Source of the DNA: Clostridium sp. MSJ-8
GTDB taxonomy: Bacteria > Bacillota > Clostridia > Clostridiales > Clostridiaceae
Assembly (NCBI RefSeq): GCF_018918325.1
Contig: NZ_JAHLQH010000013.1
Location: forward strand, 1 to 64,000
Length of the DNA stretch: 64,000 nucleotides
Direction of reading: 5' to 3'
Positions 1 through 7,290 of this stretch are shown here, piece after piece. The notes below the pieces were generated by a model, which was not told the DNA's origin, did not search any database, and saw only the letters and a program-made list of their open reading frames with translations. The number at the start of each line of letters is the position of its first letter. Positions within the stretch are counted from its first letter, which is position 1. A program made the translations under genes and the position numbers.

Positions 1-59
1 TTGATAGAGATAAAAATGCAAGTATAAATTTATACAACTATGGTAAATCAATAGCTTAA
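1..59 (+). CDS. tnpB: TnpB transposase, C-terminal end (partial)
   Basis: Only the last 18 codons are in the window (frame starts at position 3, stop at 57-59). They read DRDKNASINLYNYGKSIA. The DRDxNAS motif is the RuvC III signature at the end of IS200/IS605-family TnpB (OrfB) proteins, and its Asp is a catalytic metal ligand. TnpB is an RNA-guided nuclease carried by these insertion sequences. The sequence immediately downstream looks like the right end of such an element, so this is probably the 3' end of an IS605-type insertion. Whether the gene is intact upstream cannot be seen. Confidence 0.75.
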   Translation, partial: DRDKNASINLYNYGKSIA

Positions 60-187
60 TCATCTAAACGATACTATTGATATGTACCGATACGTTAGTC
101 GGGAATTTACGCCTTTGGAAAAGTAGAGAACCAAAATCTTAGATTTTGTGTGAATCACTTTTAGCTTTTAAGCTAGTATTATATCAA
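1..187 (+). ncRNA. Putative omega RNA (reRNA) and right end of IS200/IS605-type element
   Basis: The region after the TnpB stop has the appearance of an IS605-type right end: no ORF, a conserved-looking 'cgatacgttagtcgggaat' block (90-108), and a terminal short hairpin AGCTT/AAGCT near 162-173 followed by TCAA at 184-187. TCAA is the right-end cleavage tetranucleotide of IS608. In this family the guide RNA spans the 3' end of tnpB and the right end, with the guide lying just outside the element. The exact boundary is inferred. Confidence 0.45.
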
Positions 188-326
188 ATGTGAGTAGTAA
201 TAGAATTTTCTATTATCAAAGCAGATACATTGAAAAAGGAATGAAACATAAGATTTTATAATTTTTTATAGATTTTTATAAGTTTTCAGTAACGGTTATT
301 CTAGTGATAACAGTAAGGAAAATTAA

Positions 327-623
327 ATTACTCAAAAAGTTAAAAAAGATTTTAGTGCTTCTTTAAAAAATGGTTTAGCAAAAGGCGAGAGAAATGCAAT
401 CAATTATAAAAGAACATTTCCATTAATGACTAGAGGAAGAGATTTGAAATTTAGATATTCTGATGATGGAAAGGAAATATTAATAGGTTGGGTAAATAAA
501 ATACAGTTTAAATGTGTTTTAGGAGATCATAAAAATAGAAGTGAACTTGAACACACTTTAAGAAAAGTAATAAATAAAGAGTATAATGATAAGCCCTTTA
601 GCAATGCGAAAGGGCTTTTTTAA
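327..623 (+). pseudogene. Decayed fragment of a second TnpB (OrfB) gene
   Basis: An open frame from 327 reads through ITQKVKKDFSASLKNG, NYKRTFPLMTRGRDLKF and WVNKIQFKCVLG before stopping at 621-623. The FPLMTRGRDLKF stretch is typical of the N-terminal half of IS605 OrfB/TnpB proteins of clostridia. A TAA at 324-326 interrupts the frame upstream, and the sequence ends after about 95 residues of a normally 370-400 residue protein, so neither the start nor the RuvC region is present. The last codons run into a terminator hairpin. An ATG at 426 could start a 65-residue peptide, but that is most likely meaningless. It is a different copy from the TnpB end at 1-59. Confidence 0.7.
591..621 (+). 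terminator. Rho-independent terminator
   Basis: Nine-base-pair stem AAGCCCTTT (591-599) / AAAGGGCTT (609-617) followed by a run of T to 621. It overlaps the last codons of the leftward MATE gene, whose stop is at 598-600. The T run favours termination of rightward transcription. Confidence 0.75.
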
Positions 624-1956
624 ATTGTGATTTAAATAAAAATATAGTAAATGTAACAGCTAAGAAATCAGCAATAGGCTCAGCTAAATATACCGCATAT
701 GTTTGATTACTTGTATAAATATGTGGCAATATAAAAATAAGTGGTAGTAATAAAACAAACTTTCTCATAATTGCTACAATGATAGAAGCTTTAGCGTAGC
801 CTATTGAGGTAAATGTCATTTGACAAGCTATTTGAATTCCAAATAAGAAAATTGAAGCCATATATATACGTAATGCTTTTTGCGCAAAAGTAATAAGTGT
901 AATATCTGAAGTAAACATTTTAACAAATATTTGAGGGAATAACATTACTAGAGCCCATAATATTATTGAAAATGTTAAATTTGCTTTTAGAAGAAGTTTA
1001 AAAGTTTCCTTAACACGACCTGCATTCTTCGCACCATAATTATAGCTTATAATAGGTTGTGCACCTTGACCTAAACCTTGTAATGGCAACATTGCAAATT
1101 GCATAACACTAGTTAATATAGTCATTGCTCCTACTGCAATATCTCCACCATATTTTAACAAAGATGAATTGAAGCATACAGATATTATACTTTCACTAGC
1201 TTGCATTACAAATGTTGATACACCAAGAGCTAAACAAGGCAATATTATTTTGCTTTCTAATTTTAAGTTGGTTAATTTTATTTTTATAAATGTTTTTTGG
1301 CCAAATAGGAAAGTAAGAATCCAAATACATGAAATTGCTTGAGATACTATAGTTGCTAGTGCAGCACCTTGGACACCCATATCAAAAATAAATATAAATA
1401 TTGGATCTAAAATTATATTACATATTGCTCCTATTAGGACAGATAACATACCAGTTTTGGCAAATCCTTGAGCTGTTATAAACATATTCATTCCTAAAGT
1501 TAGTTGCACAAATATAGTACCAATTGCATATATATTCATATAATTAGTAGCATAATCTATGGTATTTTTACTGCCACCAAATATAAGTAACATATCTCTA
1601 TTAAATATTAATAAAATTGCAGTAAGTATAATAGATATTATAATTTGAAGAGTAAAACAATTACCTAAAGTCTTTTCGGCACTTTGTATATCATTTTTTC
1701 CCATAAATATAGAGGCACGTGGACCACCACCACTACCAATTAATGCTGCAAAAGCTGATACTATCATAATTATTGGAAGACAAATTCCTACACCTGTTAA
1801 TGCAAGAGAACCAATTTCTTTTATGTGGCCTATATATATACGATCTATTATGTTATATAACATATTTATAATTTGAGCTGTTAATGTTGGAATAGCTAGT
1901 CTAAATAGAAGTTTTTTTATTGGATCTTTTCCTAAAAAATCTTTATCTTGTGTCAT
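598..1956 (-). CDS. MATE family multidrug/Na+ antiporter
   Basis: 452 residues, the usual length of a MATE efflux protein, with about twelve hydrophobic segments across the whole chain. Opening motifs such as PIKKLLFRLAIPTLTAQIIN and YNIIDRIYIGHI match the MATE N-terminal half, and QGAQPIISYNYGAKN matches the repeated signature of the second half. Such proteins export cationic drugs or metabolites across the cytoplasmic membrane in exchange for H+ or Na+. It is transcribed alone, leftward, with a fair ribosome binding site (AAGGAT) before the ATG at 1956. The substrate cannot be told from sequence. The C-terminus is encoded within a terminator stem shared with the neighbouring transposon remnant. 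Confidence 0.92.
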   Translation of the reverse strand: MTQDKDFLGKDPIKKLLFRLAIPTLTAQIINMLYNIIDRIYIGHIKEIGSLALTGVGICLPIIMIVSAFAALIGSGGGPRASIFMGKNDIQSAEKTLGNCFTLQIIISIILTAILLIFNRDMLLIFGGSKNTIDYATNYMNIYAIGTIFVQLTLGMNMFITAQGFAKTGMLSVLIGAICNIILDPIFIFIFDMGVQGAALATIVSQAISCIWILTFLFGQKTFIKIKLTNLKLESKIILPCLALGVSTFVMQASESIISVCFNSSLLKYGGDIAVGAMTILTSVMQFAMLPLQGLGQGAQPIISYNYGAKNAGRVKETFKLLLKANLTFSIILWALVMLFPQIFVKMFTSDITLITFAQKALRIYMASIFLFGIQIACQMTFTSIGYAKASIIVAIMRKFVLLLPLIFILPHIYTSNQTYAVYLAEPIADFLAVTFTIFLFKSQFKKALSHC

Positions 1957-2153
1957 ATGTAAATATCCTTTCTATATATTTTAATTACGATATAAATTAT
2001 ATTATTTATAATATTTATGGTCAAGAAAACAAGGTAATAAGCAGTATTAATGGTAAAGTTAAGGGAATGTTTACTTTGAGTTAATGTAATATACACCTTG
2101 ACTTTATATAATAAATTTAAACAAGGGATTATATAAGAAGTGAGGGATGACTT

Positions 2154-2786
2154 ATGGAAAATGTATATACGTTAGAACAAGTTGAAGAAAATCTTAAAAT
2201 AAAATTTCCAGAATTATTTCATAAAATTTATGATAAAGGTGTAATGGATTATTTAAAACATTCAGATGAATGGATAGAAAATAATAAAGAGAGTTTAAAA
2301 AATAGCCCAGAAGCATTCTTTTACAATATTACGGCAGAATATGAACCTTTACCATTTTGCGATATAAATGATGAAATTGAATATTTTGAAGATTTATTAA
2401 ACTATGATGATGATTATTCTAATGGATTGTGTAAAATAAATCCTACATATAGATTTATACCATTTGGGACAGAAGGTGGAGGAGATATTTTCTGTTTTAT
2501 GTTTACTGAAGGAAAAGTAGAAGTTCCTATAGTTGTATATGAACATGATACAGGTAATATGAAGATATATGCAAAGGATTATGAAGAATTTATTTTCTTA
2601 CAATTGGCTTTGGCAGCATTAGAATGGGATCAACCAATTGATTTAAAGAGTTTTGAATTACATTTACAATATATATCTGAAGAACATAGAAGAATGTTTG
2701 TTAATAAAGATAGAAAAAGTATACGAGATAAAATAGAAATATTGGGGCATATGGAAAATGTAGATTTTTTAGTATGTACTTGTTAG
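2154..2786 (+). CDS. SUKH (SMI1/KNR4) family protein, possible orphan immunity protein
   Basis: 210 residues, soluble and acidic. The central part has the SUKH look: the RFIPFGTEGGGDIFCFMF stretch, a VVYEHDTGNM strand-turn, then a final helix YEEFIFLQLALAALE. SUKH proteins are known mainly as immunity proteins of contact-dependent and polymorphic toxin systems and as regulatory proteins in eukaryotes. No toxin gene lies next to it in the window, so it is either an orphan immunity gene or has a housekeeping role. The start has a GTGAGGGA ribosome binding site. A perfect 10-bp inverted repeat overlaps the stop codon. Confidence 0.75.
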   Translation: MENVYTLEQVEENLKIKFPELFHKIYDKGVMDYLKHSDEWIENNKESLKNSPEAFFYNITAEYEPLPFCDINDEIEYFEDLLNYDDDYSNGLCKINPTYRFIPFGTEGGGDIFCFMFTEGKVEVPIVVYEHDTGNMKIYAKDYEEFIFLQLALAALEWDQPIDLKSFELHLQYISEEHRRMFVNKDRKSIRDKIEILGHMENVDFLVCTC

Positions 2787-2832
2787 CTTTAATCGGTTAT
2801 AGATAATGCTAGAATATATAAGGCTAACAAGT
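2778..2832 (+). terminator. Inverted repeat / possible terminator
   Basis: ACTTGTTAGC (2778-2787) is exactly complementary to GCTAACAAGT (2823-2832), with a 35-nt loop. It spans the stop codon of the SUKH gene. The downstream T run is poor, so termination is only likely, not certain. Confidence 0.4.
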
Positions 2833-2971
2833 TTAAAATCTATAAAATATTATCGAAAATACACTATATATAAGGCTTGAATTCATACTTTGTTTTAATT
2901 TTTAAATGAATACTATAATTAGAAATACTTATAAAGTAAGATATATAGGGCGTTAGAAGGATTTTTAAATG

Positions 2972-2986
2972 TGTAAACTGTTTACA
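2972..2986. promoter_or_regulatory. Perfect 15-bp palindrome, candidate operator
   Basis: TGTAAACTGTTTACA is a perfect 7-1-7 palindrome in the 340-bp gap before the small membrane protein gene. A TATAAT lies near 3054. I do not recognise the regulator. The rest of the gap 2833-3120 shows no gene. Confidence 0.35.
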
Positions 2987-3130
2987 ATAACAAATAAACT
3001 TGGTTTTAAAAAAATCTTACAACTAAGGACATAAAATTGTAACAACTGTTTTGTATAATAAAGCTATAGAAAACGTAGATGTAATAAGATATTTGAGGTT
3101 TAATACATATGAAAGGATGGGGTGATTAAG

Positions 3131-3319
3131 ATGACATTGTTAAGTAAGAATAATGATTCTATATATGAAAAAAATTACAACAAGAAAAAGAAACAATACA
3201 ATAAGAAAGATAACATAGTATCAATAGAAGTTAAACATATATATTTTGCAAAAAAGATGTTAATTATCTCAGCCATATTAATTGTACTTAGTGGAATTTT
3301 CATTTTTAGCAAAATATGA
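3131..3319 (+). CDS. Small single-span membrane protein, function unknown
   Basis: 62 residues from the ATG at 3131 (a GTG at 3122 would add three). The first 35 residues are polar and Lys/Asn-rich (NKKKKQYNKKD). One hydrophobic helix follows near the end (MLIISAILIVLSGIFIF), suggesting a C-tail anchored protein with a cytoplasmic basic region. The ribosome binding site is GGATGGGGTG. The gene is monocistronic: a strong terminator follows 12 bases after the stop. I do not recognise a family. Confidence 0.6.
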   Translation: MTLLSKNNDSIYEKNYNKKKKQYNKKDNIVSIEVKHIYFAKKMLIISAILIVLSGIFIFSKI

Positions 3320-3330
3320 GTAAGATATTA

Positions 3331-3358
3331 GAAGCACTTAAATAAGTGCTTCTTTTTT
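3331..3358 (+). terminator. Rho-independent terminator
   Basis: GAAGCACTT (3331-3339) pairs with AAGTGCTTC (3344-3352) over a four-base loop, followed by six T. Confidence 0.9.
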
Positions 3359-3443
3359 GCTTTATAGTACATTAGATAAAATAGCTAGGCAAAATCTAAA
3401 GTTTCAGAATTGCTTTAATGATTTTATAAGGAATATAAGAAAA

Positions 3444-3505
3444 AACACTTAATTGAAAATTATTTTCAATTAAGTGTTGACAAAGTAGGAAATAATATGT
3501 ATTAT
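3444..3505 (+). promoter_or_regulatory. Promoter with Fur-like palindrome, small RNA unit 1
   Basis: A perfect 17-1-17 palindrome occupies 3444-3478; its core TGAAAATTATTTTCA fits the 7-1-7 Fur box TGATAATNATTATCA at 12 of 14 positions. The -35 TTGACA (3477-3482) overlaps its end and a TATTAT -10 (3500-3505) follows at 17 bp spacing. A second Fur-like box, TGAGAATAGTTATCA, sits at 3512-3526 on the expected start of transcription. Confidence 0.65.
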
Positions 3506-3510
3506 AATAC

Positions 3511-3724
3511 TTGAGAATAGTTATCAAGTAAAAAATTTCACAAACTTCTGATTATAGATATTAAGGATATTAATTATAATTTTAAATAACTAGCAACCTC
3601 AAATAAAATTATGATATTACATCAAATTAACCAAATATCAACTTCCTAAATTGTTTGTGAAAAGTGAAAATTTCCTGTTTAAAGAGACTGTCTTTTAGAT
3701 TGTATCTAAGAGGCAGTTTCTTTT
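3511..3724 (+). ncRNA. Putative iron-regulated small RNA, copy 1
   Basis: No ORF of note and no ribosome binding site lie between the promoter (-35 at 3477, -10 at 3500) and the terminator, giving a transcript of about 210 nt. TTTCACAAAC (3536-3545) pairs exactly with GTTTGTGAAA (3653-3662), closing the body of the RNA. The terminator is a 17-bp stem, 3684-3700 with 3704-3720, followed by T. C-rich stretches that would be loops or single-stranded (CAACCTC, CTTCCT, TTTCCT) resemble anti-Shine-Dalgarno seeds. Nearly the same unit is repeated 370 bp downstream. By analogy with Fur-controlled sRNAs such as RyhB and FsrA it may repress iron-using mRNAs; this role is inference. Confidence 0.65.
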
Positions 3725-3846
3725 GCTTATAGGAAGTTGATAGTATAATTTTTAAGAGGTAAATAACATTTTGTAATATAGATATTACTTAGAAAAGGAA
3801 TATAACAATAATAGGGAGAAAAATGATAATTAATTTCAATTAGGTG

Positions 3847-3897
3847 TTGACAAAAGATACAAAAATATGTATTATAATACTTGAGAATAGTTCTCAA
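3847..3897 (+). promoter_or_regulatory. Promoter with Fur-like palindrome, small RNA unit 2
   Basis: TTGACA (3847-3852), 17-bp spacer, TATTAT (3870-3875). A 21-bp near-perfect palindrome centred on TTGAGAATAGTTCTCAA (3881-3897) covers the start of transcription, and TGATAATTAATTTCA upstream (3824-3838) is also Fur-like. Confidence 0.6.
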
Positions 3898-4100
3898 GTA
3901 AAAATTTCACAAACTTATTATTAAGATATTAATTATAATTTTAAATAACTAGCAACCTCAAATAAAATTATGATATATTACATCAATTATAGATATTACA
4001 TCAATTTACACAATATCAACTTCCTAAATTGTTTGTGAAAGTGAAAATTTCCTGTTTAAAGAAACTGTCTTTTAGATTGTATCTAAGAGGCAGTTTTTTT
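3881..4100 (+). ncRNA. Putative iron-regulated small RNA, copy 2
   Basis: This is a second copy of the unit at 3511-3724 with the same order of parts. The closing stem is TTTCACAAAC (3905-3914) / GTTTGTGAAA (4031-4040); the same 'ataactagcaacctcaaata' core and CTTCCT and TTTCCT motifs are present. The terminator arms are 4061-4077 and 4081-4097, with seven T. It differs mainly by a short internal duplication in the AT-rich middle (near 3975-4010). The terminator and closing stems are kept, whereas possible short peptides (12 codons in copy 1, 22 in copy 2) are not, which argues for a functional RNA. The rest of the gap, 4101-4311, shows nothing else recognisable. Confidence 0.65.
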
Positions 4101-4311
4101 GACTTACAGAAAATTATATTAAATATAAATCTAGCAAAAAGTAGCATAACTTATAAGTAATTAAAATATAAATGGCTTATCAGAGTTAAGAAAGAAAATT
4201 AATAGCAAGATTAGTGGTTGGGTACTCGTTTATTAATAATATGTTCATGAATATATTGAGAATACATAATATAATATATTAATATAAACATATTATTCCT
4301 TAGGTACTTAA

Positions 4312-4340
4312 GCATAATAAAAATATTTATCACATATTAT
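4312..4340 (+). promoter_or_regulatory. Candidate sigma-E sporulation promoter of spoIIM
   Basis: GCATAAT (4312-4318), 14 bp, CATATTAT (4333-4340) resembles the mother-cell sigma-E pattern (-35 near KMATATT, -10 CATACAAT at 14-bp spacing). It lies 32 bp upstream of the GTG of spoIIM, which is a known sigma-E target in Bacillus. Confidence 0.4.
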
Positions 4341-4371
4341 AATCTATAGCAACTAAAAAGGGGGAGGTAAT

Positions 4372-5007
4372 GTGAGAAATGCTTTAAAAAAGTTTAGTGA
4401 AGCATTTAAGGAACATAAAATATTTTATATGTTAGTATTGTTATTTTTTTGCATAGGAGTAGTTATAGGAGTATATACTGTTATGTATATGAATGAAGTA
4501 GACAGAAAGGATGTTACTTCTTATTTTAGTACTTTTGTTTCTTCTGTATGCGAAAAAAAAATTAGTTATGGTAAATTACTACTGAGTGTATTAAAAAAGA
4601 ATTTATTGTTAATAATACCTATTGTGCTTATTAGTTTTACTTTTCTAGGTAGTCCTATTATATTGTTTATTGATTTGATAAAAGGATTTGTAATAGGATA
4701 TACTTTTGCATTTATTTTTAACAGTTTTGAAGGCAGAGGTTTACTTATGGCTATTGTTTCAATTATACCTCAGAATCTTATATATATTCCTTGTATAATT
4801 ATCCTTAGTGTACTTGGATTAAATATATCATTAGGTATAGTTAAGAATAAGATACAGAAGAATCAGAATAATTATAGAATAGAATTTATAAGAGAGAGAG
4901 GAGGAGTATATTTTTTAACATTATGTTTATTAGTAGTGGGAATTTTATTTGAAACATATATTTCACCCAGTATAATAAGATTAATTGTCACTAAGTTTTA
5001 TATATAG
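4372..5007 (+). CDS. spoIIM: Stage II sporulation protein M
   Basis: 211 residues with four to five membrane segments and the SpoIIM pattern: FKEHKIFYMLVLLFFCIGVVIG near the N-terminus, LIKGFVIGYTFAFIF in the middle and IIPQNLIYIPCI before the last helices. SpoIIM works with SpoIID and SpoIIP in the mother-cell septal membrane to drive engulfment of the forespore, serving as the membrane anchor that localises the complex. GTG start with a strong GGGGGAGG ribosome binding site. The order spoIIM, xerD-like, deoB, pdp, dacF follows that seen in many Firmicutes. Confidence 0.92.
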   Translation: MRNALKKFSEAFKEHKIFYMLVLLFFCIGVVIGVYTVMYMNEVDRKDVTSYFSTFVSSVCEKKISYGKLLLSVLKKNLLLIIPIVLISFTFLGSPIILFIDLIKGFVIGYTFAFIFNSFEGRGLLMAIVSIIPQNLIYIPCIIILSVLGLNISLGIVKNKIQKNQNNYRIEFIRERGGVYFLTLCLLVVGILFETYISPSIIRLIVTKFYI

Positions 5008-5113
5008 AATATGAGCTCTACTGATTAATAAGATATAGACATCTTATAGAGACACTTTGAGGAAGAAAAATTTTATAAATATATCTAATAATTAATGACT
5101 AGGAGAGAGAAAT

Positions 5114-5992
5114 ATGGTAGAGATAATTAATAATTATAGAGATTACTTGTTACGCAATGACAAGAGTGAGAATACAGTTTATGCTTATGTAACAGATGTT
5201 AACCTATATTACAAGTATGTGATGGCAAAAGAAATGGATTTATATAGAAGCGATAATGTGGCAATAATGTCTTATATTCAACATTTATTAGATGAAGGTA
5301 AATCAGAGAGATCTATTAATAGAATTGTAATTAGCTTAAGAAGTTTTTATGGTTTCTTAAAGAGTAAAGAAATTATTAAAGAGATTCCTAAGATTACTTA
5401 TAAGAGTAATAGATTAGAGAAAAAGTTACCAGAGATTTTAACAATAGAAGAAGTTGATAAGATTATAAAGTCAGTAGATAAAGATGGAGCTAAGGGAATA
5501 AGGGATACAGCTCTTCTTGAACTTATGTATGCAACTGGTATGAAAGTATCAGAACTTATAAATCTTAAGGTTTCAGACGTGAACTTTGATTTATCATTTG
5601 TAAGATGTACAGATAATAAACATTATGAGAGGCTTATTCCAATTGGTAGAAGTGCATGTAGGGCTATTGAAGAATACTTATCTATAAGAAGTACACTTGC
5701 AGAAATTGGTGTGGATAATTTATTTGTAAATCTAAACGGTAATAAACTAACAAGGCAAGGAATATGGCGAATTGTAAAAGAATATTCTCATAAAGCTGGT
5801 ATTAGTAAAGATGTAAACCTAAACACTTTTAGACACTCTTTTGCAGTTCATATGTTGCAAAATGGTGCAAATGTTAGGGCAGTACAAAAATTATTAGGTA
5901 ATCAGGTATTAACTTATATGGATACTTACTACGAAATAATTAATAGTGATAAAATAAATTTAATTTATAGAAAAACTCATCCAAGAGCATAA
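5114..5992 (+). CDS. xerD: XerD-like tyrosine recombinase with altered active site
   Basis: 292 residues, the normal XerC/XerD length, with an N-terminal SAM-like core-binding domain (1-90) and a catalytic domain (about 105-292) ending in THPRA as in XerD. Its position between spoIIM and deoB is that of ripX/xerD in Bacillus. By eye, several catalytic positions differ from the family: the first Arg is Lys (YATGMKVSEL instead of GLRVSEL), the His of HxLRH is Asn (LNTFRHSF), and the His of LLGH is Asn (LLGNQ). The second Arg (FRHSF) and the Tyr nucleophile (DTYYEI) remain. It may therefore be a non-catalytic or weak paralogue, with a true XerD elsewhere. Ribosome binding site AGGAGAGA, ATG start. 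Confidence 0.85.
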   Translation: MVEIINNYRDYLLRNDKSENTVYAYVTDVNLYYKYVMAKEMDLYRSDNVAIMSYIQHLLDEGKSERSINRIVISLRSFYGFLKSKEIIKEIPKITYKSNRLEKKLPEILTIEEVDKIIKSVDKDGAKGIRDTALLELMYATGMKVSELINLKVSDVNFDLSFVRCTDNKHYERLIPIGRSACRAIEEYLSIRSTLAEIGVDNLFVNLNGNKLTRQGIWRIVKEYSHKAGISKDVNLNTFRHSFAVHMLQNGANVRAVQKLLGNQVLTYMDTYYEIINSDKINLIYRKTHPRA

Positions 5993-6038
5993 ATTTATAA
6001 TTTATAAACAAAATTGAAGATGAAAGGAGATAATTTAG

Positions 6039-7211
6039 ATGAGTAAAAGATGTATTTTAATAGTTTTAGATAGTGTTGGAATTGGTGAAATGCCAGATGC
6101 AAAACAATATGGAGATGAAGGAAGTAATACCTTAGGGAATATATATAAGGTTTGTGGTGGTATGGATATACCAAATCTTATTTCTCTTGGTTTAGGTAAT
6201 ATAGAAGGTGGAGAGATATTAGGACATACAACATCTCCTAAAGCTTCTTATGGAAAGGCTAAAGAATTATCTAAAGGAAAAGATACAGTAACAGGTCATT
6301 GGGAGATATCGGGAGTAGTACTAAAGACTCCGCTTACTACTTATCCAAATGGATTTCCAGAAGATATAATAGTAGATTTTAAGAAACGAGCTAATGTAGC
6401 AGGAATATTAGGTAATAAAGTAGCTTCAGGAACTAAAATAATAGAAGAATTAGGAGAAGAACATATAAAGACAGGATATCCTATAATATACACTTCTGCA
6501 GATAGTGTTTTTCAGATAGCAGCTCATGAGGAAGTAATAAAGTTAGACGATTTATATAATATGTGCAAGGCCGCTAGAGAGCTTCTAGTAGGAGATAGAA
6601 CTGTAGGGCGAGTTATTGCTAGACCATTTATAACAGAGAATGGTAAGTTCAAGAGAACTGCGAATAGAAGAGATTATGCTTTAGACCCATTTGGAAAAAC
6701 TATATTAGAATATATAAGTGAAGATAATAAGCATGTAGCATGTGTTGGAAAAATAGAAGATATTTTTAACAAAAAAGGTGTTACAGAAGCTATTCATATA
6801 AAAGATAATATGGATGGTGTAGATAAAACAATTGAATATATGAATAATATAGATAATGGACTTATATTTACTAATTTAGTTGATTTTGATATGCTTTACG
6901 GACATAGAAATGATCCAGAAGGTTATAAAAAAGCATTAGAAGATTTTGATAGGAGACTTCCTGAAATTATTGATAACTTAAAAGAAGAAGATATGCTTAT
7001 AATAACAGCAGATCATGGATGCGATCCAACAACAGCAAGTACAGATCATTCAAGGGAGTATATTCCTATTTTGGTTTATGGAACAAATATCAAAAGTGTT
7101 TCTTTAGGAATTAGAGATACTTTTAGTGATATAGGAAAAACTATTTTAGATTATTTAGAAATAGATAATGAATTAGAGAATGGAACATCATTCTTGTCAG
7201 AGATAAAATAA
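6039..7211 (+). CDS. deoB: Phosphopentomutase
   Basis: 390 residues, full length for DeoB. It interconverts (deoxy)ribose 1-phosphate and 5-phosphate in the cytoplasm, linking nucleoside breakdown to the pentose pathway. The alkaline-phosphatase-fold metal sites can be seen: VLDSVGIGEMPDA with the nucleotide-metal Asp at the start, DTVTGHWE with the Thr that carries phosphate, and ITADHGCDPTTASTDHSREY with Asp/His ligands near the end. Ribosome binding site AAAGGAG. It is followed 79 bp later by the pyrimidine-nucleoside phosphorylase gene, consistent with a salvage operon that also needs deoC, found frameshifted at 16.9 kb. Confidence 0.96.
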   Translation: MSKRCILIVLDSVGIGEMPDAKQYGDEGSNTLGNIYKVCGGMDIPNLISLGLGNIEGGEILGHTTSPKASYGKAKELSKGKDTVTGHWEISGVVLKTPLTTYPNGFPEDIIVDFKKRANVAGILGNKVASGTKIIEELGEEHIKTGYPIIYTSADSVFQIAAHEEVIKLDDLYNMCKAARELLVGDRTVGRVIARPFITENGKFKRTANRRDYALDPFGKTILEYISEDNKHVACVGKIEDIFNKKGVTEAIHIKDNMDGVDKTIEYMNNIDNGLIFTNLVDFDMLYGHRNDPEGYKKALEDFDRRLPEIIDNLKEEDMLIITADHGCDPTTASTDHSREYIPILVYGTNIKSVSLGIRDTFSDIGKTILDYLEIDNELENGTSFLSEIK

Positions 7212-7290
7212 TAATATATACGAAAGGAAAAAGCTATTCCTATTAAATAATAATGTTTTGTAGGTAAAATATAGCTAATGGTGTGAATTT

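Noticed and set aside
3608-3646. 12-codon frame inside small RNA copy 1 as a type I toxin
   Set aside because: No ribosome binding site, not hydrophobic, and not conserved in copy 2 while the RNA stems are.
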